NCBI RefSeq assembly: GCF_022788715.1
Contig: NZ_CP085167.1
Coordinates: 486,001-550,000 of the forward strand
Origin: Sulfitobacter sp. DSM 110093
GTDB lineage: Bacteria; Pseudomonadota; Alphaproteobacteria; Rhodobacterales; Rhodobacteraceae
Reading direction: 5' to 3'
DNA: 64,000 bases
A program made the translations under genes and the position numbers. Positions within the stretch are counted from its first letter, which is position 1; each line of letters starts with the position of its first letter. A model generated the notes under the pieces. The model ran no database searches, was not told the origin of the DNA, and saw nothing but the letters and a program-made list of their open reading frames with translations. Below, in pieces: positions 27,083 to 35,375 of this stretch.

Positions 27083-28096
27083 ATGAACGACGTGGACATT
27101 ACCGGGATGACGCTGGAGGCGATGCAGGCGCGGGCCGCCGCGTTGCGGAGCGATATCGTGCAAACACCGGTGGTGACGCTCTCCTCCCCCATGGTCGATG
27201 ATGTGCTGGGCGGCGCACAGGTTGCGCTCAAGCTGGAGTGTTTTCAGCATACCGGCACCTTCAAGGCCCGTGGCGCGCTGTCGGTTGCGCGGCAGCTTGA
27301 TGATGACACCCGCGGACGCGGCATCACGGCGGCAAGCGCTGGCAACCACGCCATCGCTGCTGGCTGGGCCGCGGCCAAGTTGGGCATCAGCGCCAAGGTC
27401 GTGATGCAGGACAACGCCAACCCCTTCCGCGTAGCCCTCGCCCGCGCCACCGGGGCCGAGGTCATCATGAAACCCGCCGGGCAAGAGACCTTTGCCGAGG
27501 CAGAGCGGCTGGTGCGTGACGAGGGGCGGTTTTTTATCCACCCTTTCGAGGGGCTGCACACGTCGCTCGGCACCGCCGCGGTGGGGCTGGAACTGATGGC
27601 GCAGGTGGCGGATTTGGACGCGGTCGTCGTTTCTGTTGGCGGTGGCGGGCTGATCAGCGGTGTGGCCGCCGCGGTCAAGGCAATCAACCCCGCTTGTCGG
27701 GTGTACGGCGTGGAACCGACAGGCGCCGACAGCATGTCGCGAAGCCTCGCCTCTGGCGCGCCCGTGACCATCCCTGAGGTCGATACCATCGCCGACAGTC
27801 TTGGCCCGCCGATGGCGCTGCCCTTTGGCCATGCGCTTTGTGCGGTCTATGTCGATGATGTGGTGACGGTCAGCGACGATGCGATCTGCGCCGGGATGGT
27901 GGTGCTGCAACAGGCCGCGAAATTGGCGGTAGAGCCTGCCGCCGGGGCCGCGATGGCCGGGGCGCTCGGGCCCCTGCGTGCGCAACTGGCCGGGCGGCGT
28001 GTGGGGGTGATCGTCTGTGGGGCGAATATCGATACCGAAAGTTATCTGGGGCAGCTAAGCCGCGGGCAAGCGGCGCTCGACAGCCTGCTGGAATAG
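27083..28096 (+). CDS. Threonine/serine dehydratase-like PLP enzyme
   Basis: The 337-residue protein is a fold-type II PLP enzyme: the Schiff-base lysine is in QHTGTFKARGA, the phosphate-binding loop is VGGGGLISG, and SAGNHAIAAGW is the substrate (asparagine) loop. Family members deaminate threonine or serine to 2-oxoacids or dehydrate hydroxyaspartate; the C-terminal ACT-type regulatory domain of biosynthetic IlvA is absent, which points to a catabolic role. It follows rmuC with no spacer. Exact substrate cannot be told from sequence. Confidence 0.85.
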   Translation: MNDVDITGMTLEAMQARAAALRSDIVQTPVVTLSSPMVDDVLGGAQVALKLECFQHTGTFKARGALSVARQLDDDTRGRGITAASAGNHAIAAGWAAAKLGISAKVVMQDNANPFRVALARATGAEVIMKPAGQETFAEAERLVRDEGRFFIHPFEGLHTSLGTAAVGLELMAQVADLDAVVVSVGGGGLISGVAAAVKAINPACRVYGVEPTGADSMSRSLASGAPVTIPEVDTIADSLGPPMALPFGHALCAVYVDDVVTVSDDAICAGMVVLQQAAKLAVEPAAGAAMAGALGPLRAQLAGRRVGVIVCGANIDTESYLGQLSRGQAALDSLLE

Positions 28097-28234
28097 CCTC
28101 TGCTTTTGAAAACCTGTACGCGCCAGATTTGGCCTGCGAAACTCCTCAACAAAATCTGCGGCACATTGAAACTTTAACTCCCCTTTCTCCGTGTGTGCCC
28201 CATATCCAAAGTCCCGGAGCAAAGCAGGACCCCT

Positions 28235-29554
28235 ATGCCTTTTGAAGCTATGAACGACGCCACTGACCCTCAGCACCCCCTCGGACGGCGGGTGGCTGTG
28301 ATTGGCGGGGGAATCTCTGGTATGGGGGCGGCGCATATGCTGGCGCCGACCGACCGCGTGACCCTGTTTGAGGCGGGAGCCAAAATCGGTGGCCATGCGC
28401 GCACGGTGATGGCGGGCAAGAATGGCGATCAGCCGGTGGATACCGGGTTTATCGTGTTCAACTATGCCAACTATCCGCATCTTGCGGCGCTTTTTGCGGA
28501 GTTGGACGTGCCCGTTGTGCCGTCGAACATGAGCTTCGGCGCGTCGATTGACGGTGGGCGGCTGGAATATGCGCTGACCAATTTTAACGCGGTCTTTGCT
28601 CAGAAACGCAATATGTTCAGCCCGCCCTTCCTGCGGATGCTACGCGATATCGTACATTTCAACAAAAACGCTCTGGCTGTCTCGCGCGATCCGTCGATGA
28701 CGATTGCCGAGTTCCTCGACCGGCTTGGCACCGGGCAATACTTCCGTGACTTTTATCTTTCACCGCTTTCCGGCGCGATCTGGTCGACCCCGACTGAGAA
28801 GATCATGGATTTTCCAGCCCATGCCATGGTCAACTTTTTCGAAAACCATGCGCTGCTGAACTATTCCGGCCAGCATCAGTGGTACACGGTCAAGGGCGGC
28901 TCGCGGCAGTATGTTGAACGATTGGAGAATGCCTTGCGCGCCAATGGCGTTGACCTGCGCATCGATTGTCCGGTTGAGGCCGTGCGCCGCACGCCGCAGG
29001 GGGCCGAGGTTCGCGCTTGGGGCGGTGAGTGGGAGGCGTTTGACGAGGTGATCTTTGCGACCCATTCCGATGACACGCTAAAAATGCTCGCCGATCCGAC
29101 CGAGGCCGAGCAGCGGGCGCTTGGCGCGATTGGCTATCAGCCGAATGATATCATCCTGCACGCCGACGCCAGCATCATGCCAAAGCGCCGCTCTACCTGG
29201 GCGTCATGGGTTTATACCGAAGACCGTGGGCAGAAATCCGACCGGATTGATCTGACCTATTGGATGAACTCGCTACAGCCGATCCCGCAGGACGATCCGC
29301 ATTTTGTGACGCTCAACACCAAGCGGACGATCCGCGAAGAGTTAATTTACGATCAAGTGACACTGCGCCATCCAGTATATGACCTTGCCGCCTTGGCCGC
29401 GCAGGACGAGGTGCGCGCGTTCAATGGCAGCCACAACACATGGTTCTGCGGTGCTTGGATGCGCCATGGTTTCCACGAAGACGGGCTGGCCAGTGCGGTG
29501 GATGTGGTCGAGCGGATGCAGGCCGCGCGGGCGGCGCCATTGGCCGCAGAGTGA
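28235..29554 (+). CDS. FAD-dependent amine oxidase-like oxidoreductase (RSP_1091/UfaD type)
   Basis: The 439-residue protein begins with an FAD/NAD Rossmann motif (VIGGGISGMGAAHML), then IGGHARTV and DTGFIVFNYANYPHLAALF, and ends with WFCGAWMRHGFHEDGLASAVD, the layout of a flavin amine oxidase-like protein found next to cyclopropane synthases. By gene order it matches RSP_1091 of Rhodobacter sphaeroides, reported to act in furan fatty acid synthesis. The ATG at 28235 has AGGA 6 bp upstream; a GTG at 28193 is less likely. Its stop overlaps the DUF1365 start by 4 bp. No cyclopropane-type methyltransferase is in the window. Confidence 0.87.
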   Translation: MPFEAMNDATDPQHPLGRRVAVIGGGISGMGAAHMLAPTDRVTLFEAGAKIGGHARTVMAGKNGDQPVDTGFIVFNYANYPHLAALFAELDVPVVPSNMSFGASIDGGRLEYALTNFNAVFAQKRNMFSPPFLRMLRDIVHFNKNALAVSRDPSMTIAEFLDRLGTGQYFRDFYLSPLSGAIWSTPTEKIMDFPAHAMVNFFENHALLNYSGQHQWYTVKGGSRQYVERLENALRANGVDLRIDCPVEAVRRTPQGAEVRAWGGEWEAFDEVIFATHSDDTLKMLADPTEAEQRALGAIGYQPNDIILHADASIMPKRRSTWASWVYTEDRGQKSDRIDLTYWMNSLQPIPQDDPHFVTLNTKRTIREELIYDQVTLRHPVYDLAALAAQDEVRAFNGSHNTWFCGAWMRHGFHEDGLASAVDVVERMQAARAAPLAAE

Positions 29555-30339
29555 CGCTGCGCGTTGATCATATCAGGGGGCAAACCTTTCATGGTCGCAA
29601 GGGCGCGGTAGAAAACCGTTTTCGCTATTCGGTGGACTATGTGCTTTGCGATGCCGAAGCAGACGATCTGATCACGCCTGCGCTTTTCACCCGCAATGGC
29701 GCGGGGGTGACCAGCCTGCAAGACAGGGACCACGGCGGTGCGCCGGGGCAGGGGCGTGGCGCCGCGTGGGTGCGTGAGGTGTTATTAGCGCATGAGATTA
29801 CTGGCGTGGCCCAGATCGAACTTTTGGCGCAACCGCGCGTCTTGCGGCATGGGTTTAACCCGGTCAGCTTTTGGCTTTGCCGCAGGGCCGACGGCCCGTT
29901 GATCGCTGTGATTGCCGAAGTCACGAATACTTACGGCGACCGACATTCCTATCTCTGCCATAACCCTGACCTGCGGCCTATTCTGCCTGAGGATCGGCTG
30001 AAGGCGGCTAAACTCATGCATGTCTCACCCTTTCAGGACGTTTCAGGCGGTTATGTCTTCCGCTTTGATATCACCGCCGAGCGGATCGGCGTTTGGATTG
30101 ATTTTACCGATGGCGAGAATGGGTTGATCGCCACGTTGACCGGCCCGCGTGCGCCGTTGACCAATGGCCGCATCATGTGGTCACTGCTGCGCCGCCCCTT
30201 TGGGGCGCGGCGGGTGCTCGCCTTGATCCATTGGCAGGCGCTGAAGCTCTGGCTCAAACGCGCCGCATTTCGCGGGCGGCCTGACGCGCCTGACATTGAG
30301 GTCTCTTGCGACAGCGCCCATGGCGTAGGCGGCAGATGA
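29551..30339 (+). CDS. DUF1365 family protein
   Basis: The 262-residue protein shows the DUF1365 blocks: GRKGAVENRFRYSVDYVL, RVLRHGFNPVSFWLC, VTNTYGDRHSYLC, MHVSPFQDVSGGYVFRFD and the C-terminal HWQALKLWLKRAAFRGRP. The biochemical function is unknown. Translation starts at a GTG (29551) that overlaps the upstream stop (GTGA), and its stop overlaps the next ATG. It corresponds in order to RSP_1090 in the Rhodobacter operon. Confidence 0.88.
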   Translation: MTLRVDHIRGQTFHGRKGAVENRFRYSVDYVLCDAEADDLITPALFTRNGAGVTSLQDRDHGGAPGQGRGAAWVREVLLAHEITGVAQIELLAQPRVLRHGFNPVSFWLCRRADGPLIAVIAEVTNTYGDRHSYLCHNPDLRPILPEDRLKAAKLMHVSPFQDVSGGYVFRFDITAERIGVWIDFTDGENGLIATLTGPRAPLTNGRIMWSLLRRPFGARRVLALIHWQALKLWLKRAAFRGRPDAPDIEVSCDSAHGVGGR

Positions 30340-31571
30340 GGGCGCGTGCGGCCCGTTTGCCCGCCTATGCGCTATTTGCGGCACTGCTCGCATCGGCGGG
30401 GCTGCCGATCTATATTCACGCGCCGAAATTCTACGTCGATGAATATGGCGTCTCGCTCACCGCGCTTGGTTCGGTGCTTTTCGGGCTAAGACTGTTGGAC
30501 GTCGTGCAAGACCCGGCGCTTGGTTGGCTGGCCCAAGTGCTGCGCGCCCGGCGGGCTGCGGCAGTGGCGGTGGCCGCCACGGTAATGGCGCTGGCGATGC
30601 TGGGGCTTTTTGCCGTGCCGGCCCCTGTGGCCCCGGTGCTCTGGTTCGCGTTGATGCTGACGCTGGTGTTCTCTTCTTTCAGCTTCCTGACCATCTGTTT
30701 CTACGCCCAAGGGGTTGCCAAGGCGGATGCGCTGCCGGGCGCGGGGCATCTGGCATTGGCGCGCTGGCGCGAAACAGGGGCGCTTTTGGGTGTCTGCGTG
30801 GCCTCTGTGGCGCCCTTGTTGCTGGGATTGGCGTTTGACCGACCTTTTGCTGGCTTCGCTGTCGGTTTTGCCGTTCTGGCGCTTTGGGCCGGGGCTGCGA
30901 TGCGCGGCGAATGGCGTGCGGCGGGGCTGCCGCTGGCCAGCGGGTTTGGCACGGTATTGCGAGATGCACAGGCGCGGCGGTTGTTGTTGATCGCGCTGGT
31001 TAACGCGGCCCCGGTTGCCGTCACCTCAACCTTGTTTTTGTTCTACGTCGAACTGGCCCTCGATGCGCCAGGATGGGAAGGGCCGCTGCTGCTGCTGTTC
31101 TTTCTTGCGGCTGCGGGCGCTGCCCCGCTTTGGGGGATGTGGGCCGAACGCCACGGGGCGCGACGCGTTCTGTTGATCGCTATGGCCTTGGGTATCATGG
31201 CCTTTGGCGGAGCGCTGCTGTTGGGGCCGGGGGATGTGGCGCTTTTTGCGGTTGTCTGTCTGGCGTCCGGTGCCGTGCTGGGTGCCGATTTGACGCTGCT
31301 GCCCGCCATGTTCGCCACGCGCATGTCACAAATTTCCCCTTCGGCGGCTGAGGGTTTTGGCCTTTGGTCTTTCGTGTCCAAATTGACCTTGGCATTCGCT
31401 GCCGTTGCTCTACTTCCAACTTTAGAACGCGTGGGGTTGCAGAACGGAGCGGGTGATAGTTCCGAGGCATCCATCTCTCTGTTGATCTGGTTCTATGCTG
31501 GTGTACCTTGCGCTTTGAAATTGCTGGCGATCGCTCTGCTTGCCAGTACCAATGACGTGGAGAAACCGTGA
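30336..31571 (+). CDS. GPH-type MFS transporter
   Basis: This 411-residue protein has about 12 membrane segments and resembles the glycoside-pentoside-hexuronide:cation symporter branch of the major facilitator superfamily; LLDVVQDPALGWLAQ near residue 53 is the characteristic D-DP-G block after the second helix. Despite the family name, members in this operon context have no known sugar substrate; a lipid-related cargo is possible. It overlaps its neighbours by 4 bp at each end (ATG at 30336; next GTG at 31568). It is equivalent in order to RSP_1089. Confidence 0.87.
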   Translation: MRARAARLPAYALFAALLASAGLPIYIHAPKFYVDEYGVSLTALGSVLFGLRLLDVVQDPALGWLAQVLRARRAAAVAVAATVMALAMLGLFAVPAPVAPVLWFALMLTLVFSSFSFLTICFYAQGVAKADALPGAGHLALARWRETGALLGVCVASVAPLLLGLAFDRPFAGFAVGFAVLALWAGAAMRGEWRAAGLPLASGFGTVLRDAQARRLLLIALVNAAPVAVTSTLFLFYVELALDAPGWEGPLLLLFFLAAAGAAPLWGMWAERHGARRVLLIAMALGIMAFGGALLLGPGDVALFAVVCLASGAVLGADLTLLPAMFATRMSQISPSAAEGFGLWSFVSKLTLAFAAVALLPTLERVGLQNGAGDSSEASISLLIWFYAGVPCALKLLAIALLASTNDVEKP

Positions 31572-32134
31572 CAGAGCCGCTGATCTTTATCGCTGTCGGG
31601 CTGACCCTTGGTCTATTGCTCACCTTCCTGCGCCGCCGATTGGGAGAGTTTCACGGACAGTCGCCGAGTGATTATGTAGATGCCTTCCCAGTGTTCGACC
31701 TGCGTCTGCACTTGCGTGACAAGATGATCTGCGAAGGTGTGATATTCGGCCCCCTTGGTCGGGTCACTAGCAGCTTTACCGCCAATTTCGATGTATCATG
31801 GGACGGCGACGTGGCCACCGTGGCCGAGACGTTCCGCTATAATGACGGCTCGCGACAGGAGCGGGAATGGACCGTGACCTTGGGTAAGAACGGCAATTTC
31901 ACTTCGACCGCCCCCGATGTGGTGGGAGAGGGGGTAGGCGTTCAGTCGGGGCCAACATTGCAACTACGTTATCGCATTCGCCTGCCCGAAGAGCTGGGAA
32001 GCCATGTTTTGAAGACCGTTGATTGGATGTATCTGACGCCCGATGGCACCATCGTGAACCGTAGTCAGTTTCGTAAGTTCGGCGTGAAAGTAGCAGAATT
32101 GGTCGCCACATTGCGACCGTCGGAGGAACAATGA
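31568..32134 (+). CDS. DUF3833 family membrane-anchored protein
   Basis: The 188-residue product has an N-terminal membrane segment (LIFIAVGLTLGLLLTFL) and a beta-rich DUF3833 body (HLRDKMICEGVIFGPLGRV, SSFTANFDVSWDG, FRYNDGSRQEREWTV and WMYLTPDGTIVNRSQFRKFG). These proteins are lipocalin-like in appearance, which would suit binding of a modified fatty acid; that is inference. Start is a GTG overlapping the transporter stop. Equivalent in order to RSP_1088. Confidence 0.86.
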   Translation: MTEPLIFIAVGLTLGLLLTFLRRRLGEFHGQSPSDYVDAFPVFDLRLHLRDKMICEGVIFGPLGRVTSSFTANFDVSWDGDVATVAETFRYNDGSRQEREWTVTLGKNGNFTSTAPDVVGEGVGVQSGPTLQLRYRIRLPEELGSHVLKTVDWMYLTPDGTIVNRSQFRKFGVKVAELVATLRPSEEQ

Positions 32135-32862
32135 AAGACTGGCAAGGCAAGACCTATTGGCTGGTAGGGGCCAGCGACGGGCTGGGCGCAGCGCTTGCGC
32201 ATCAACTTAGCCGCACCGGGGCAGAGGTGATCCTTTCGGCCCGTTCAGAAGACAAGCTGACCGAACTGGCGCAAGCCCTGCCCGGGCGGTCGCGGGTGCG
32301 GGTCATGGATGTGACCGATGACGCCGATGTAGCCGCAGCGGCCAAAGAAGTCGGGCCGATTGACGGGTTGGTCTATTTAGCAGGTGCCTATTGGCCCTTT
32401 GGCGCGAAGGCGTGGGAGGCTAATCATGCTGTCACCATGGCCGATGTGAACTTTACCGGACTGATGCGGGTCTTGGGGCAGGTGGTGCCGGAAATGGTCG
32501 CCCGCGATCGGGGGCATATCGTCATTACCTCTAGCCTCACTGCCTATCGCGGGCTGCCCGGCTCCATCGGCTATACGGCGTCTAAGGCTGCGACACTGTC
32601 ATTGGCAGAGTGTATGCACGCCGACCTGCGCAAGACAGGCGTGCAGGTTCAAGTCATCAATCCCGGTTTTATCAAGACCCAGCTGACCGACAAGAACGAC
32701 TTTAAAATGCCCTTTTTGATGGAGCCGGAAGACGCCGCGTGGCGGGTCTATGAACATATGAACAGCGACAGTTTCAAACTGGATTTCCCCTACGGGTTCT
32801 CGCTGCTGTTCCGTTTGGGGCGGTTCCTGCCTGATTGGCTTTATTACCGGTTCTTTTCCTGA
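32131..32862 (+). CDS. Short-chain dehydrogenase/reductase
   Basis: The 243-residue SDR has the cofactor motif GASDGLGAALAHQL near residue 11 and the catalytic Ser-Tyr-Lys set (ITSSLTAYRG, then Y-TASKAA). Asp/Arg-type residues after beta-2 (SARSEDKL) suggest NADP(H). It is the last gene of the five-gene operon, overlapping DUF3833 by 4 bp, equivalent to RSP_1087. Its stop is 2 bp from the convergent saccharopine dehydrogenase-like gene, with no terminator between. Confidence 0.9.
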   Translation: MKDWQGKTYWLVGASDGLGAALAHQLSRTGAEVILSARSEDKLTELAQALPGRSRVRVMDVTDDADVAAAAKEVGPIDGLVYLAGAYWPFGAKAWEANHAVTMADVNFTGLMRVLGQVVPEMVARDRGHIVITSSLTAYRGLPGSIGYTASKAATLSLAECMHADLRKTGVQVQVINPGFIKTQLTDKNDFKMPFLMEPEDAAWRVYEHMNSDSFKLDFPYGFSLLFRLGRFLPDWLYYRFFS

Positions 32863-32864
32863 CG

Positions 32865-33920
32865 TCAGACCTCGGCGTTGTGCTGCTGAAACAAATCGCG
32901 CGCGCGTTGCCAGACGGCATTGTCCGTCTCAGGCAGGGCCCGCAGGGTCGGTAGCAACTGCCCTGCAAAATCCTCAGAGCTTTCGCGCGGCAGCATTGAG
33001 GGCAGATTGTCGATTGCCATGATATCCAGTGGTGGATCGTCATGCACGCGGAGGGCGGGTATCTCCCACGTCGTGGCGCGGTCGTAGACCTGCACAGGGT
33101 TGAACGCGCTGTCCGGGTCGCAAGCAATGTCGCCGATAACTCGCAAGGCGCGGTCGGATTTGGGTGCGTCGGGGCGAACAAAGGCCGGAGTTTCGGGTCC
33201 AGCAAGGATGCAGTTAAAGAAATAGGCGTGCTCTAGGATCTCGGGGAACGGCCCGCCATGTGCGGTCTCAGTCATGTCCCAGCCGGTGACGGGGATGCCC
33301 AGAGCCTCGCAAAGATCGCTCGCCCCGCGCCCCACGCGACCCAAAGCGCCGATTACCAATGCGCGGTCTCCGCTCGCATCTACCTGCGCGAGATCCTCGG
33401 CCAGCGCCGCCTTTAAGGCTTCGGCGTCGGGGTAGGGCTGCACCGGGCCACAGGTTTCGCCACGCAATTGTGCGATGCGGCATTTGACAGAAACCGCAGC
33501 CCCGGCAAAACCCGCCCAATAGCCAAAGGCGGCGACGCGGCGGCCAGTGTCATCGGTCAGATACTCCAGATCCAGCAACGTTCCGCCACCGGCCTTGAAC
33601 CGTTCCAACAGCGTCCGACCTGAGGATTGGCCCTTGTAGGCATGGCCGAACATGATGTGCGTATGCGGCAGGGGCGTCCCGTCTTCGGGCAGTTCCTTTA
33701 GGCCAAAAATCACGGCATCGCGGGGCGCGTCGGGCCAGCTGTGCGCGGGGACGATCACACAGCCCGCCTCAGCATAAGCGGCGGTGGGGATCACGCGGCT
33801 GTCGCTGTCTTCGACGCTGACTTTCATGCCCGCAGCGATCAACTGGGCGGCCCCTTCGGGTGTTAGCCCGGTGCGGGTCTCATTGGTGCGCTGCTCGGCG
33901 CGGAGCCACAGATGGGTCAT
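32865..33920 (-). CDS. Saccharopine dehydrogenase (L-lysine-forming)-like protein
   Basis: The 351-residue protein resembles the NAD+ L-lysine-forming saccharopine dehydrogenase (LYS1 type) within the alanine dehydrogenase/PNT superfamily: LRAEQRTNETRTGLTPEGA at the N-terminus, IMFGHAYKGQ with conserved His and Lys, LLDLEYL, the Rossmann motif VIGALGRVGRGASDL and DIACDPDSAFNPV. Such enzymes interconvert saccharopine with lysine and 2-oxoglutarate. With dapB-type lysine synthesis present, a catabolic role or another imino-acid substrate is more likely. The ATG overlaps the GST stop by 4 bp. Confidence 0.85.
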   Translation of the reverse strand: MTHLWLRAEQRTNETRTGLTPEGAAQLIAAGMKVSVEDSDSRVIPTAAYAEAGCVIVPAHSWPDAPRDAVIFGLKELPEDGTPLPHTHIMFGHAYKGQSSGRTLLERFKAGGGTLLDLEYLTDDTGRRVAAFGYWAGFAGAAVSVKCRIAQLRGETCGPVQPYPDAEALKAALAEDLAQVDASGDRALVIGALGRVGRGASDLCEALGIPVTGWDMTETAHGGPFPEILEHAYFFNCILAGPETPAFVRPDAPKSDRALRVIGDIACDPDSAFNPVQVYDRATTWEIPALRVHDDPPLDIMAIDNLPSMLPRESSEDFAGQLLPTLRALPETDNAVWQRARDLFQQHNAEV

Positions 33921-34540
33921 GTCAGCATTCCTTTGGCGCGGATGGTTTTGACGCTGGCGCGGTCTTCCATGCGGGCGGCGAAAGCGTCAAGCCGGGGGAA
34001 ATTGCTGCGGTCGACCCCATCGCCCTTGAGCCAACCCGACACGACAAACAGATAGGGATCGGCCAGCGAAAGCTGACTGCCCGCGACGTAATCGCCTAGA
34101 AATGCGTGGTTTTCGACATAAGCCGCGCAATCTGCCATGGTCTGCGGCACCTTGGCCTTCATGTCATCAAAGCTGGATTGCTGATCGGCCCAACGCTGGC
34201 CGCGCATCTTATGGGCGTGTGCCACATGCATGGTCGAGGCGAGGTAATACATCACCCCGCGCATATGTGCGGCGGCCTCGGGGTCACTGGGAATTAGCGC
34301 TGCATCGGGCGCGCGGGCCGCGATGTAATCTAACAACGCACCGGTTTCGGTCAGGGTGGTGCCCGCTTCGGTCACAAGGGTCGGCACGCGACCCTTGGGG
34401 TTCAGCGCCAGATAGGGCGCCGCAGTCTGTTCGGCGGTGGCGAAATCGACATTCACCGGCTCATAGGGCAGACCGGCTTCTTCGAGGGCGAGGGCCACAG
34501 CCACAGCGATTGTGCCGGGCGCGTAATGAAGTTTCAGCAT
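33917..34540 (-). CDS. Glutathione S-transferase
   Basis: The 207-residue protein has a thioredoxin-like N-terminal domain (LKLHYAPGTIAVAVALALEE, NPKGRVPTLVTEAG with the cis-Pro, LTETGALLDYIA with the glutathione gamma-glutamyl site) and an all-helical C-terminal domain (SLADPYLFVVSGW). The serine or cysteine usual at the N-terminal catalytic site is not evident, as in several beta-type GSTs of alphaproteobacteria. I chose the ATG at 34540, with AAAGG 7 bp upstream. It overlaps the saccharopine dehydrogenase-like gene and follows the histidine phosphatase after 23 bp. Confidence 0.9.
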   Translation of the reverse strand: MLKLHYAPGTIAVAVALALEEAGLPYEPVNVDFATAEQTAAPYLALNPKGRVPTLVTEAGTTLTETGALLDYIAARAPDAALIPSDPEAAAHMRGVMYYLASTMHVAHAHKMRGQRWADQQSSFDDMKAKVPQTMADCAAYVENHAFLGDYVAGSQLSLADPYLFVVSGWLKGDGVDRSNFPRLDAFAARMEDRASVKTIRAKGMLT

Positions 34541-34563
34541 GGCAGGGCCTTTCAAGACAGAGA

Positions 34564-35214
34564 TCAGATATGCGTTTGTGCAAGGCGTCGGTCGGGCCGG
34601 TCAAGATGCGGCACGGCGTTGAACAGCACCGGCGACCAATGCCCGCCGATGGGAAAGAGCCGGTGCATCGAGGTATGCATAATCGCCAGCGCCAAACGTG
34701 CCATCGCCGGGATGCCCACGCCCATGGCCTGCGCCATCGCCAGAGAGATCAGCCCGCCCGAGGTTACCACCAGCGCCGGGCCTTCGCCCTCGGCGATCTC
34801 GGCCAATGCCGATTGCACGCGGGTCTCAAAGGATTCGTAGGTCTCTGGCGTGTCGGCAAGTTTGCCCGCCTTCCAATAGTCAAAGACTTGCGGCAGGTGG
34901 TGCACAAACTCCCCTTCGCGGGGGAAGGGCACCTTGTGCTGTTGCTCCATCAGATTGGCGAGAGTGAAATATTCCAATTCATTCAACCGCGCATCGCGAA
35001 TGGGTTCCAGCCCGGTATTCATGCCCTCTGCCGTCTCGATATGGCGGGTCAGCGTGCCAGTATAGAGGCGGGTGTGATAGGTTTCGCTGTGGCGCAGATG
35101 CTCCCCCAGCCACGCGGCCTGCTCATGACCAAGCGGGCTGAGTTGATCATAGCTCAACTCGTCCTTGGCGGTGGAATTGGCTTGGCCGTGGCGGATCAAA
35201 GTAATGTGGGACAT
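34564..35214 (-). CDS. Histidine phosphatase family protein
   Basis: The 216-residue protein has the phosphoglycerate-mutase-like RHG motif at the N-terminus (ITLIRHGQANS), followed by LSPLGHEQAAWLGEHL, the second-half acid residue in LNELEYF, and the second catalytic histidine region VVTSGGLISLAMA, where a Ser-Gly replaces the usual Ser-His. That makes full phosphatase activity uncertain. The ATG at 35214 has a poor ribosome site. It heads the minus-strand trio with the GST and saccharopine dehydrogenase-like genes. Confidence 0.86.
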   Translation of the reverse strand: MSHITLIRHGQANSTAKDELSYDQLSPLGHEQAAWLGEHLRHSETYHTRLYTGTLTRHIETAEGMNTGLEPIRDARLNELEYFTLANLMEQQHKVPFPREGEFVHHLPQVFDYWKAGKLADTPETYESFETRVQSALAEIAEGEGPALVVTSGGLISLAMAQAMGVGIPAMARLALAIMHTSMHRLFPIGGHWSPVLFNAVPHLDRPDRRLAQTHI

Positions 35215-35319
35215 CAAAGGGCTTTCACTGTTCGCCCCAGTGATAGGGCAGCTTGTCGGGCCATACAATCCAATGCGCTGTGGCGGCGTTTATCCGTGAC
35301 GGGGTGTCGGGATTGGCCC

Positions 35320-35347
35320 CTGACAATGGATTAGTTTTGCTTATAGT
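35320..35347 (+). promoter_or_regulatory. Candidate promoter of the formate dehydrogenase-like gene
   Basis: CTGACA (35320-35325) and TATAGT (35342-35347) are spaced by 16 bp, each with one mismatch to the sigma-70 consensus, 29 bp before the ATG at 35376. Confidence 0.55.
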
Positions 35348-35375
35348 TTGGGCATAGCCAGTGGGAGGGGCAGCC

